From assembly GCA_964629575.1 (NCBI GenBank), contig CAZVUM010000006.1, forward strand, positions 1 to 64,000: 64,000 bases of DNA, given 5' to 3'. Positions 18,501 through 26,720 of the stretch are shown here, piece by piece. This DNA is from JAYPWI01 sp964629575 (lineage in GTDB: Bacteria > Actinomycetota > Acidimicrobiia > Acidimicrobiales > Poriferisodalaceae). The notes beneath the pieces are model-generated. The model was not told where the DNA came from. It did not search any database and saw only the letters and a list, made by a program, of their open reading frames with translations. A program made the translations under genes and the position numbers. Each line of letters starts with the position of its first letter. Position 1 is the first letter of the stretch.

Positions 18501-19958
18501 GTGGGGACAAGCGAGGCATATGCTCGCGCGGTGGCGGAACCTCCGACCGATGCGCCCAGCGGCGAGCCGTGGGCATGGAGCGCCACCGAGATCGCATCGC
18601 GGGTGCGCCGCCGCGAGATCCGCGCAATCGAGGTCGTGGACTCGCACCTTGCCCGAATGGAGGCCACTGATCCGAGCCTCGGTGCAGTGACCCGCCACCT
18701 CCACGAGGATGCGCGCCAGGTGGCCGTGTCTGTCGATGCGGCGATCTCGGAGGGGAACGACGTCGGGCCGATGGCGGGCGTGCCGATCACGATCAAGGAC
18801 AATGCCGACGTCGCGGGTCAGAGCACCCCGAACGGGGTCCCCGCGCTCGCCGACGCGCTCGCTCCCTCCAGCGCACCCTTCGTCGAGCACCTCCAGGCCG
18901 CCGGCGCCATCGTCATCGGGCGCACGAACACGCCCGACTTCTCATGGCGGTGGCACACCGACAACCCGCTCTTCGGCCCGACCCTCAACCCGTGGAACGA
19001 ATCGATCACCCCAGGTGGGTCCAGCGGTGGAGCCGCCGCGGCTGTGGCCATGGGCATCGGTGCGCTGGCGCACGGCAACGACGCGGGTGGTTCGCTGCGG
19101 TGGCCGGCGACGTGTTGCGGGGTCACGAGCATCAAGCCGACCCGTGGGCGCGTGCCCAGCCACAATGCTTCGGCTCCGAGCGAGCGTTCGCCGGCGATCG
19201 ACCTCTACGCAGTGCAGGGGCCCATGGGTCGCTCGGTCACCGACGTCCGCATGGGGCTCGACGTCATGTCGCAGGCCTCGTGGCGCGACCCCGGGTACGT
19301 TCCCGCGGCGACCGACCAGCCCCACGGCCGCCGAGCCGGGATCCACTACGGCGCGGGTGCGGCTCTCGATCCCGAGGTCGGCGCGGCTGTCGAGGCAGCA
19401 GCGGCCCGCTTGGCGGCGGCCGGCTGGGTGGTCACCGACGTCGAGGTCCCGGACCTCGAGGCTTCGGCGAGGGGCTGGGCCACACTGCTCAACACCGACT
19501 TTCACCACACCACGCGCGACGTCTTCGTCGAGCTCGGCTCGCCGGCGCTCGCTCTGATGCTGGAGGTGCTCGACGATCGAGCGCCAGCCCTCGACCTGGA
19601 CGGCTACATCGAGACGCTGCAGGCTCGCTCGACGCAGGTGCGCAGCTGGCAACAGCTCCTGTCGGAAACGGTGGATGTTGTGGTTCTTCCGGTTGCCATG
19701 GAGCCCGCGTGGCCGGCCGGCGACGACGCGACGAGCAGCGCTCGTCTGGACCAGATCCACGCAGCGAACACACCGCTCGTGGCGATGAACTTCCTGGGGT
19801 TGCCCGCGGCTGCTCAGCCGATCGCCGTGCGCTCCGACCGGCCCGTCGGAGTGCAGATCGTCGCAGCTCCGTTCCACGAGTCCGTCGCGCTGGACGCCGC
19901 GGCCTCGATCGAGGACGACACTCCGTTCGTCGAACAACTGTGGTCAAGGAGAACCTGA
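18501..19958 (+). CDS. Amidase (amidase-signature family)
   Basis: A 485-residue amidase-signature hydrolase with an intact Ser-cisSer-Lys triad: Lys99 in TIKDNADV, the cis-serine in GGSSGG at 172-177, and the nucleophile Ser198 in DAGGSLR. It hydrolyses a carboxamide to acid plus amine. The real start is uncertain: GTG at 18501 has no spaced ribosome site, and an in-frame GTG at 18531 is also possible. It diverges from the GS-like ligase/Rieske pair, so it may cleave the amide made or exposed there. Its TGA overlaps the ATG of the next gene by one base (TGATG), implying translational coupling. Confidence 0.92.
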   Translation: MGTSEAYARAVAEPPTDAPSGEPWAWSATEIASRVRRREIRAIEVVDSHLARMEATDPSLGAVTRHLHEDARQVAVSVDAAISEGNDVGPMAGVPITIKDNADVAGQSTPNGVPALADALAPSSAPFVEHLQAAGAIVIGRTNTPDFSWRWHTDNPLFGPTLNPWNESITPGGSSGGAAAAVAMGIGALAHGNDAGGSLRWPATCCGVTSIKPTRGRVPSHNASAPSERSPAIDLYAVQGPMGRSVTDVRMGLDVMSQASWRDPGYVPAATDQPHGRRAGIHYGAGAALDPEVGAAVEAAAARLAAAGWVVTDVEVPDLEASARGWATLLNTDFHHTTRDVFVELGSPALALMLEVLDDRAPALDLDGYIETLQARSTQVRSWQQLLSETVDVVVLPVAMEPAWPAGDDATSSARLDQIHAANTPLVAMNFLGLPAAAQPIAVRSDRPVGVQIVAAPFHESVALDAAASIEDDTPFVEQLWSRRT

Positions 19959-20911
19959 TGGTCACACGAGACCAACCCGGCACGTCGATCCGGTATCTCG
20001 ACCCGGGTGCGGCCCGCGACGGCAGGGCGAGCACGGACCTCGGGAGCTACGACGGCCTGCTGCTGATGGGAGAGCAGCCAGGCGACTCGAAAGAGGAGTA
20101 CAAGCGGCGGCGGGCGCAGGTCGCCGTGACCCACGAGATGACGGTGACCGACGGAAGAGCGACAGCGGGCGGGCCCGATGGGTGGGGCTTCGACTCGAAC
20201 GGATTCACTGCCGCCGTCGCTCCCGAACCGGCCGCGGACTTCGCGGATCGCCGGCTTCTTGCGGCGGAGTACGTCCCGCGGGTACTCGACCTCGTGCAGG
20301 AGACGCTCGGGGCCAGCCGCACTTTTTCGATCGGCTTTCAGATCCGCACCGAGTCGACCGGGCGCGGAACGTCTCAGGCGTCGTACGCGCGGTTCGCCCA
20401 CTCGGACTACGGGCCCGACTACGAAGCCCAGTTCCGGGACGTCCTCGCACATCGTTTCGACGTCCCCGATGCGGAGGCCGAGAGCTGCGGGCTGTGCTGT
20501 GTGGGCTTCTGGGCTCCGATCAACCACCCGGCGTATCAGGACCCGCTGTGCCTTCTCGACGTGGCCTCCACCGATCCATCCAACCTCGAAGGCGAATCGA
20601 TTCGGTTGCTCTACTCGGGGCTGTCGCTGGGGCGCATGAACCGCGATCGTCCGCTCGAGGAGCGCATCCCCGTGCCGGGCGGAGACGCTCCAGCGCTTGC
20701 GCCGATCCATGCGCCCCAACACCGCTGGGTCTTCGTTCCGGACATGTCGCCCGAAGAGGCACTGATCTTCAAGCAGTACGACTTCCGGGACGGCGCGCCT
20801 TCACGGGTGTGCTTCCACAACTCGTTTCGCGATCGCTTCCACGACGACTGGCAGGACTGCCCTGGCCGCCGCAGCATCGAGGTCCGGGTGCTCGCCACGT
20901 TCTCCCGCTGA
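19958..20911 (+). CDS. CmcJ/NvfI-type oxidoreductase
   Basis: A 317-residue protein resembling the CmcJ/NvfI/AsaB family, known from fungal and bacterial secondary metabolism as Fe/2-oxoglutarate-type hydroxylases or desaturases. The diagnostic block YARFAHSDYGPDY contains the H148-x-D150 pair. VGFWAPINHPAYQDPLCLLD and VFVPDMSPEEALIFKQYD are characteristic, and HNSFRD near the C-terminus supplies the distal histidine. The start is ATG at 19958 with AAGGAG upstream, overlapping the amidase stop by one base. The tight coupling to an amidase suggests that it modifies the same molecule. The reaction and substrate are unknown. Confidence 0.75.
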   Translation: MVTRDQPGTSIRYLDPGAARDGRASTDLGSYDGLLLMGEQPGDSKEEYKRRRAQVAVTHEMTVTDGRATAGGPDGWGFDSNGFTAAVAPEPAADFADRRLLAAEYVPRVLDLVQETLGASRTFSIGFQIRTESTGRGTSQASYARFAHSDYGPDYEAQFRDVLAHRFDVPDAEAESCGLCCVGFWAPINHPAYQDPLCLLDVASTDPSNLEGESIRLLYSGLSLGRMNRDRPLEERIPVPGGDAPALAPIHAPQHRWVFVPDMSPEEALIFKQYDFRDGAPSRVCFHNSFRDRFHDDWQDCPGRRSIEVRVLATFSR

Positions 20912-20936
20912 GGGCAGAATCCCGGAGAGTCGCTGG

Positions 20937-21186
20937 TCAGTAGCACTGCGGCCCGTACACCGACCCGTTGATCTCGCGCCGGGTCGCCATCGCGGCCTTC
21001 CAGGGCATGGCGAGGTACGCCTCCGCGATCGCGTGTGTCTCGGCAAGCAGTCGATCCGGTGGACTGACCTGGTTGATCACGCGGTAGCTCAGCAGGTCCT
21101 CGGCTGTGAACCGGCGGCACAGGATCATGGCCTCGCGGGCCAGCGCAGGTCCCAGGCGCTGTCGAATGTCGAATCCGCTCGTGGAA
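20937..21186 (-). pseudogene. Enoyl-CoA hydratase C-terminal remnant
   Basis: Only the C-terminal third of a crotonase-family enzyme remains. The minus strand reads RLGPALAREAMILCRRFTAE, then VINQVSPPDRLLAETHAIAE and a normal-looking end GPQCY with TGA at 20937. The CoA-binding and oxyanion-hole half is gone: the similarity stops against a 38-bp perfect palindrome at 21187-21224. No start codon with a ribosome site is placed to express it. A full-length hydratase gene lies just across the palindrome in the opposite direction. It appears to be a truncated gene with the palindrome at the breakpoint. Confidence 0.8.
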
Positions 21187-21224
21187 CCAAATAGGTTCCA
21201 GGAGCGCTCCTGGAACCTATTTGG
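21187..21224. repeat. 38-bp perfect palindrome, copy 1
   Basis: A perfect inverted repeat with no spacer, centred between 21205 and 21206. Its inner 34 bases (21189-21222), with half-site AAATAGGTTCCAGGAGC, are identical to the palindrome at 50760-50793. Here two more pairs (CC/GG) extend the arms. It lies between the minus-strand hydratase remnant and the plus-strand hydratase starting at 21259, 35 bases upstream of that ATG. It could be a regulator binding site, the scar of a mobile element, or a non-native joining sequence. It lacks a loop and a long T-tract, so a simple terminator is unlikely. Confidence 0.95.
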
Positions 21225-21258
21225 GTGGCATGTCGAGGTCGCGGGATACCGTCGTGGT

Positions 21259-22047
21259 ATGTCGGATTTTCTTCGTATCGAACACGACGATTCGATCGCC
21301 TACGAGGGTGACGTCGCGATCATCACCCTGACCAACCCCGAACGGCGCAACACGCTCGCCGGGCCGGTGATGACCGGGATCATCGAAGCGCTCGAGGACA
21401 TCGGCGCCAGCGACGCGTTGGGCGTGATCATCGCGGCCGAAGGGCCCGCGTTCTCCGCTGGTCACGACTTCACCGACATGGCCGGAGCCCGACTCGCCGA
21501 CGCACAGGAACTGTTCGCCATCTGCGAACGGATGATGACGCTCATCCAGCAGATCCCCCAGGTAGTGATCGCCCAGGTCCAGGGCATCGCGACCGCTGCC
21601 GGTTGCCAGTTGGTGGCGTCCTGCGACATGGCCGTCGCGAGCGATCAGGCCCGCTTTCAGACTCCAGGGGGCAAGGGCGGCCTCTTCTGCCACACACCTC
21701 TCGTTGCGGTGTCGCGCGCCATCGGACGCAAGAAGGCACTGGAGATGGCGCTGACGGGAGATCCCGTCGATCCGGAGACGGCGTGCGCCTGGGGGCTCGT
21801 CAACCGCGTCGTTCCCCACGACGACCTGGAGTCCCAGACCCGCGATCTCATGAAGCGAGCGACGCGCGGCAGCGCGTACTCCAAGGCGCAGGGCAAGACG
21901 ACCCTGTACGCCCAGATGGAGATGCCGCAGGACGCCGCCTACGCCCACGCGGGCGCTGTGATGAGCGCCGGCGTCACCAGTGCAGATGGCCAGGAGGGCA
22001 TCGCCAGCTTCATGGAGAAACGCCGTCCCGTGTGGCGGAATCAGTGA
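21259..22047 (+). CDS. Enoyl-CoA hydratase/isomerase family protein (ECHDC3-like)
   Basis: A 262-residue crotonase-fold protein. The oxyanion-hole blocks are AFSAGHDFTDM (about 64-74) and GIATAAGCQLVASCD (about 110-124). The sequence DQARFQTPGGKGGLFCHTP is like the ECHDC3 branch, whose members often lack one of the two hydratase glutamates, so the exact reaction (hydration, isomerisation or hydrolysis of an acyl-CoA) is open. ATG at 21259 is chosen as the first residue of the conserved fold. It opens a four-gene plus-strand operon with two acyl-CoA dehydrogenases and a P450, and its upstream region carries the 38-bp palindrome. Confidence 0.88.
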   Translation: MSDFLRIEHDDSIAYEGDVAIITLTNPERRNTLAGPVMTGIIEALEDIGASDALGVIIAAEGPAFSAGHDFTDMAGARLADAQELFAICERMMTLIQQIPQVVIAQVQGIATAAGCQLVASCDMAVASDQARFQTPGGKGGLFCHTPLVAVSRAIGRKKALEMALTGDPVDPETACAWGLVNRVVPHDDLESQTRDLMKRATRGSAYSKAQGKTTLYAQMEMPQDAAYAHAGAVMSAGVTSADGQEGIASFMEKRRPVWRNQ

Positions 22048-22078
22048 GAGAGTGGCCCTGAGCGGCCGGGGGAGCACG

Positions 22079-23194
22079 ATGGACACGGATGCAACCGAGG
22101 ACCAGCGAGCCCTGCTCGATGTGTCGGCCCGTTTCATGGAGGAGACCTGTCCCCTCCAGCTCTTGCGAGACCCCGACGGCCGCGGCCCCGACTTCGCCGA
22201 CGCCTATCGGAAACAGAGCGCCGAGCTGGGCTGGTTCTCGATGCTGGTGCCCGAGGAGCTCGGCGGCGGCAGCCTGACCGACAACGGCCTGCTCGACGCC
22301 ACCCTCATCGGGTACGCCAGAGGCGCACGGCTCCAGCCGGGGACCTTCGTGGGCACCAACGTGGTCGCCCATGCGATCGCCGCGGCGGGATCCGACGAGC
22401 TGCGGTCCGACGTTCTGCCTGCCCTCGTCAGCGGTGAGGCATCGGGGTCGTGGGCGGTTGCCGCAGCAGCCGACCGTGCCCCCGACGGCGGGGTGACGGC
22501 GACCGAGCGACCCGATGGTGCGCTCGAGCTCACGGGGACCAAGACAGCGGTGCAGGATGTTCAGCCCGGTTCGTGGCTCCTCGTCGCCGCCCGCGGCGAC
22601 GCTGGGCCCGCGCAGGCGGTGGTTGGCGCTGACACCCCTGGTGTGAGCGTCACCGCTCTCGAATCGCTGGATCTCACCCGGACGTTCTCCGACGTGCGTT
22701 TCGACGGGGTTGTGGTTCCTGCGAGCCAGGTCCTCGGCGCATCCGGCGACCTCCTCGACAACCAGCTCGCCATTGCCGCCACGCTGACGGCCGCCGAGTC
22801 CGTGGGCACGATGCACCACGAACTCGAGATGACGGTGCAGTACGCCCAGGACCGCATCGCCTTCGGTCGGCCGATCGGTTCGTTCCAGGCGGTGAAGCAC
22901 GTGCTGGCCGACACGAGCCTCGCGGTCGAGATGTGCAAGGCCATCGTTCTCGCCGCTGCGAACTCGCTGGGGTCCGGCGACGCACACGGAATCCAGGCAG
23001 CGAGCATGGCCAAGGCGTTCGTGGGTGACGCCGCTATCGAGCTGGCGCAGAACTGCTTCCAGGTGTTCGGCGGCATCGGATATACGTGGGAGCACGACCA
23101 GCACTTCTACCTGCGGAGGCTCACCAGCGACGCAGGCCTGTACGGCGACGCAGCCTGGCACCGGGAGCACCTGTGCCAGCTGGCGGGAATCTGA
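22079..23194 (+). CDS. Acyl-CoA dehydrogenase, short type
   Basis: A 371-residue acyl-CoA dehydrogenase-family flavoprotein. Recognisable parts are LGWFSMLVPEELGGGSLTDN (near 50), the beta domain with 'TGTKTAVQDVQPGSWLLV', and the C-terminal AFGRPIGSFQAVKHVLADTSL and QVFGGIGYTWEHD blocks, typical of the FadE partner that pairs with a larger subunit. The next dehydrogenase gene begins 15 bases after its stop, so a heterotetramer is likely. ATG at 22079 follows GGGGGAGC at a suitable distance. It belongs to the operon headed by the hydratase at 21259. Confidence 0.92.
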   Translation: MDTDATEDQRALLDVSARFMEETCPLQLLRDPDGRGPDFADAYRKQSAELGWFSMLVPEELGGGSLTDNGLLDATLIGYARGARLQPGTFVGTNVVAHAIAAAGSDELRSDVLPALVSGEASGSWAVAAAADRAPDGGVTATERPDGALELTGTKTAVQDVQPGSWLLVAARGDAGPAQAVVGADTPGVSVTALESLDLTRTFSDVRFDGVVVPASQVLGASGDLLDNQLAIAATLTAAESVGTMHHELEMTVQYAQDRIAFGRPIGSFQAVKHVLADTSLAVEMCKAIVLAAANSLGSGDAHGIQAASMAKAFVGDAAIELAQNCFQVFGGIGYTWEHDQHFYLRRLTSDAGLYGDAAWHREHLCQLAGI

Positions 23195-23209
23195 GATCGG
23201 GGACGAGCA

Positions 23210-24469
23210 ATGGCTGATCAGATGATGAGTGTCGAAGACTTTCGGGCCGAAGCCCGGGCGTGGATCCGGGACAACCTCGAGCCCAAGGAGATCCCCCAAC
23301 AGGGGAGGGCCGGACGCGAATCGCTCACCGAGGCCGACATGGTCAAGGCCCGCGGCTTGCAGCGGAAGCTGTTCGACGGTGGCTTCGCCGGAATCTCCTA
23401 CCCGGTCGAGTACGGAGGCCGCGGGCTCACTGCGCTCCACGAGCGCGCTTTCAAGGAGGAGGCCGCCGGCTACGACGCCCCGGACTTCGGCGTCGTCGGC
23501 AGCGTGACCTTCGGCGCGATCGGTCGCTCCCTGATCGAGCACTGCACACCGGAGTTCCTGGAGCACCACATCCCCAAGATCCTCTCGGGCGAGCAGATGT
23601 GGTGCCAGTTCTATTCGGAGCCAGAGGCCGGATCCGACCTGGCGGGCATCCGAACCAGGGCCGTTCGCGATGGCGATCGCTGGATCATCACCGGCTCCAA
23701 GATCTGGAGCAGCGGTGCCCACCTCGCCGACTGGGCGATGTGTCTCGCCCGCACGGATTGGGATGTGCCGAAGCATCGCGGCCTCACGTGGTTCGCAGTG
23801 CCGTGCACAGCCGGCGGCGTCACCATCAACCAGATCCAGCAGATCGGTGGCGACGCCGAGTTCTGCGAGGAGTTTCTCGACGAGGTCGAAGTCACCGACG
23901 ATGACGTCATCGGCGAGGTGAACCGGGGCTGGGCGGTCACCCAGACGATGCTCGTGTACGAGCGTGGCGCGGGAGACGGCTCGGCCGCGGCCCTCGAGCC
24001 GCGGGAGCTGGCCCCCGACTTGGTTGCGCTCGCCGAGCGGGTGGGGCGCCTCGACGACGCCGCGGCCCGGCAGGCGATCGCGACTGCACACACCAACGAC
24101 TTCGCGCAGTACCACCTCGGCAAGCGGATCTCGGATCGGTTGCGCAACTCCGAGGTCCCCGATCCCCATGTCGCCGCCTACGGCAAGCTCGCCGCCGGCA
24201 CGCTCACTCCGACGAGGGCCCGGCTCGCCATGGAGATCGGCGGCCCCGCTGCTCTCAGCTGGCAAGCCGGTGATGACGGACAGGGCCAAACCGCGCTCGA
24301 CTACCTCAACGGCCGCCGGATCTCGATCGCGGCGGGCACCAACGAGATGCAGCGCAACGGCATCGGCGAGCGGGTGCTCGGGTTGCCCCGTGAGCCGAGC
24401 TTCGACACCAACAAGCCGTTCTCCGATGTCATCAAGGCCGCGCAGAACTGGGAGAGCAAGGTCGGATGA
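23210..24469 (+). CDS. Acyl-CoA dehydrogenase, large type
   Basis: A 419-residue acyl-CoA dehydrogenase. Visible motifs are GISYPVEYGGRGLT (near 63), the substrate/FAD block CQFYSEPEAGSDLAG (near 134-148), ITGSKIWSSGAHLADWA, and the C-terminal SIAAGTNEMQRNGIGERVLGLPRE. Together with the smaller paralogue just upstream it probably forms an alpha2beta2 enzyme that oxidises a bulky CoA ester, as in steroid or terpenoid side-chain catabolism. Its stop overlaps the P450 start by four bases (ATGA). Confidence 0.93.
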   Translation: MADQMMSVEDFRAEARAWIRDNLEPKEIPQQGRAGRESLTEADMVKARGLQRKLFDGGFAGISYPVEYGGRGLTALHERAFKEEAAGYDAPDFGVVGSVTFGAIGRSLIEHCTPEFLEHHIPKILSGEQMWCQFYSEPEAGSDLAGIRTRAVRDGDRWIITGSKIWSSGAHLADWAMCLARTDWDVPKHRGLTWFAVPCTAGGVTINQIQQIGGDAEFCEEFLDEVEVTDDDVIGEVNRGWAVTQTMLVYERGAGDGSAAALEPRELAPDLVALAERVGRLDDAAARQAIATAHTNDFAQYHLGKRISDRLRNSEVPDPHVAAYGKLAAGTLTPTRARLAMEIGGPAALSWQAGDDGQGQTALDYLNGRRISIAAGTNEMQRNGIGERVLGLPREPSFDTNKPFSDVIKAAQNWESKVG

Positions 24470-25794
24470 CCGACGCGCAGGAGAAGCCACTGGACCGCGA
24501 CGAGTGGCTCGCAGAGCGCAAACGCAGTCCAGAGGTCGAGCAGGCCCTGTTCGGCGGGGACGTCCCCGCAGCGGCCGATCTCGCGCTCGAGGACATCAAC
24601 CCGCTCAACCCACACCTGTTCCGCGAGGACCGTTGGCACGACCATTTCGCACGACTGCGTGCCGAGGACCCGGTCCACTACAACGAGCTCGGTTCGTCCG
24701 GGCCGTATTGGTCGCTCACGAAGTGGGACGACATCCGCACCGTCGAGACGGACAACGAGACGTTCTCGTCGGCTGAGGGGATCACCATCGGCCCACCGGT
24801 GACGGGCGAGTCCAATCCGTCGGTCCAGCTGATGTCGTTCATCGCGATGGATCCCCCCGACCAGACCCAGCAGCGGCGCACAGTGCATCCGATGCTGACG
24901 ATGCAGAGCCTGCGCGGGCTCGAACCGCTGATCCGTGAGCGCGCGATCACCGTGTTGGAGTCGCTGCCCGAGGGTGAGACCTTCGACTGGGTCGACACCG
25001 TGTCGGTCGAACTCACCACCTTGATGCTCGCGACGCTGTTCGACTTCCCGCTCGAGGACCGCCGCAAGCTCACTCGCTGGTCGGACGTGGTGACCACGAT
25101 TCCCGAACCGGGGGGAATCGTGGAGACGAGTCGGCAGAGGTGGGAGGAGCTCGGCGAGTGCCTCGCCTACTTCGAGCGCCTCTACGAGGAGAAGCGGGAG
25201 AACCCCGGCCACGACCTGGTGTCGATGCTCGTGCACGGCGATGCCACGGGCAACATGGCGATGGCCGAACACCTCGGCAACATCCTTCTGCTGATCGTCG
25301 GGGGCAACGACACCACCCGCAACACGATGTCGGGGAGCGTGTTCGGGCTCAACGAGTACCCCGACCAGTACGACAAGCTCAACTCCAACCCCGACCTCGT
25401 CGGTCAGCTGGTCCCTGAGATCCTGCGCTGGCAGACCCCGCTGTCCTACATGCGCCGCACGGCGACCCGTGACTGCGAGCTGGGCGGCAAGCACATCTCC
25501 GAAGGCGACCAGGTCCTCATGTGGTACGTGTCGGGCAACCGCGACAGCGACGTGTGGGGCGACGATGCCGACGACCTCGACATCGAGCGAGCAGACACCC
25601 ACAAGCATCTCTCGTTCGGCTACGGGGTCCACTACTGCGTGGGCTCACGACTCGCCGAGCTTCAGCTGAAGATCCTGTGGGAGGAGATTCTTCCCCGCTT
25701 CGAACGCATCGAGCTGGTGGGGGAGCCCGAGCGGACGTTCTCGTCGTTCATCCACGGCTACACCCACCTGCCGGTGCAGGTCACCCGGAGGTAG
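24466..25794 (+). CDS. Cytochrome P450
   Basis: A 442-residue soluble bacterial P450. The haem ligand is Cys391 in FGYGVHYCVGSRLAE. The oxygen-activating I-helix reads IVGGNDTTRN, and the ExxR of the K-helix is EILRW. It resembles the actinobacterial CYP families that hydroxylate steroid, terpene or branched-chain carbons (CYP125/CYP124/CYP142 neighbourhood), but subfamily assignment needs alignment. The start overlaps the dehydrogenase stop (ATGA), so the two are translationally coupled. Electrons must come from a ferredoxin encoded elsewhere. Its 3' end overlaps the convergent methyltransferase gene by 14 bases. Confidence 0.93.
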   Translation: MTDAQEKPLDRDEWLAERKRSPEVEQALFGGDVPAAADLALEDINPLNPHLFREDRWHDHFARLRAEDPVHYNELGSSGPYWSLTKWDDIRTVETDNETFSSAEGITIGPPVTGESNPSVQLMSFIAMDPPDQTQQRRTVHPMLTMQSLRGLEPLIRERAITVLESLPEGETFDWVDTVSVELTTLMLATLFDFPLEDRRKLTRWSDVVTTIPEPGGIVETSRQRWEELGECLAYFERLYEEKRENPGHDLVSMLVHGDATGNMAMAEHLGNILLLIVGGNDTTRNTMSGSVFGLNEYPDQYDKLNSNPDLVGQLVPEILRWQTPLSYMRRTATRDCELGGKHISEGDQVLMWYVSGNRDSDVWGDDADDLDIERADTHKHLSFGYGVHYCVGSRLAELQLKILWEEILPRFERIELVGEPERTFSSFIHGYTHLPVQVTRR

Positions 25795-26641
25795 ACGGCC
25801 TTCGGGCGGTCACGATCCACACGGCCGAGGGTGCCTGCACGCCGTCGGGGCCTTCCCACTCCGAGAAGAGGTCGATGAGCGCGGCCCGGAGCTCTGCCGC
25901 CTTCTCCGGGTCGTCGGCGGCGAGGTTGGCTGCGGCCGGGGTGAGCTGGGTGAAGAAGCCGGCGGCGTCGGCAGCGTCGTCGCCCATGCGGACCGGGGTG
26001 ACGCGGGGCTCGATGCTGACGTCCTCGAAGCCGCTGTCCACGATGACCGACTCGAGCCGCTCCCGTTCGCCGAGCGAGAAAGGCCCTGGCGCCGTCGGGT
26101 CGCCGCCGCGGAATGGCATCTCGATGAACTGACCGACCGCGCGGAATCCCTGGGACGCCCAGGGGTTGTCGACCGGCGACTGCCAGCAGACGAAGCCGAG
26201 CCGCCCTCCCGGCCGGAGCGCCGTCAGGATGTTCGCGAAACCGGCGACCGCGTCGGAGAAGAACATCACGCCGAACCGTGAGAACACCGCGTCGGCGTCG
26301 CCGTCGAACGTCTCGGCCATCGCGTCACCGACGTCGAACGTCGCCGTCGCCACCCCCTGAGCTTCGGCGTGGGCTCGAGCGCCCTCGATCATCGTCTGGC
26401 TGATGTCGAGCCCCCGCACGCGTCCGTCCTCGCCCACCCGCTCGGCGACCTGAACTGTCGTGCTCCCCGCGCCGCATCCGACATCGATGACCGACTCGCC
26501 CGCCTCGAGGTTCAGCGCGTCGATGGCGGCGAGCCCGTGTTCGTTGACCTGATCGTCGAAGCGATCGCGCAGCGCTGTCCACAGAGCCCCCGCCGAGGTC
26601 CAGAAGTCGGCTTGGGGCTGGTTGCTTGCGTCGATGGCCAT
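25781..26641 (-). CDS. SAM-dependent methyltransferase
   Basis: A 286-residue class I methyltransferase. SAM-binding motif I is VIDVGCGAGSTT (about 49-60), followed by VRGLDISQTMIEGAR (motif II) and GDADAVFSRFGVMFF (motif post-I/IV). The C-terminal half has the 'GGRLGFVCWQSPVDNPW' block common to UbiE-like small-molecule methyltransferases. ATG at 26641 is selected because GAGGAGG lies eight bases upstream, whereas a longer frame has no such site. The substrate is unknown. It is the last gene of a minus-strand run that includes scarred cupin and DUF3500 genes. Confidence 0.88.
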   Translation of the reverse strand: MAIDASNQPQADFWTSAGALWTALRDRFDDQVNEHGLAAIDALNLEAGESVIDVGCGAGSTTVQVAERVGEDGRVRGLDISQTMIEGARAHAEAQGVATATFDVGDAMAETFDGDADAVFSRFGVMFFSDAVAGFANILTALRPGGRLGFVCWQSPVDNPWASQGFRAVGQFIEMPFRGGDPTAPGPFSLGERERLESVIVDSGFEDVSIEPRVTPVRMGDDAADAAGFFTQLTPAAANLAADDPEKAAELRAALIDLFSEWEGPDGVQAPSAVWIVTARRPSTSG

Positions 26642-26720
26642 CGGCCGCCTCCTCGAGATCGCTGCGCCACAGCCAAGCACATCCATCACAGCGGGACGGC
26701 GGCGGGGTCACGGCCGCGGA

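Noticed and set aside
21187..21224. Rho-independent terminator at the palindrome
   Set aside because: No loop and no T-tract, and the site is upstream of a plus-strand gene rather than after one; the identical copy at 50760 is between divergent starts.
22010..24490. An 826-codon open frame on the minus strand
   Set aside because: It lies antisense to two clear acyl-CoA dehydrogenases, has Arg/His/Gly/Val-rich composition and no recognisable motifs; it is a by-product of high-GC codon use.
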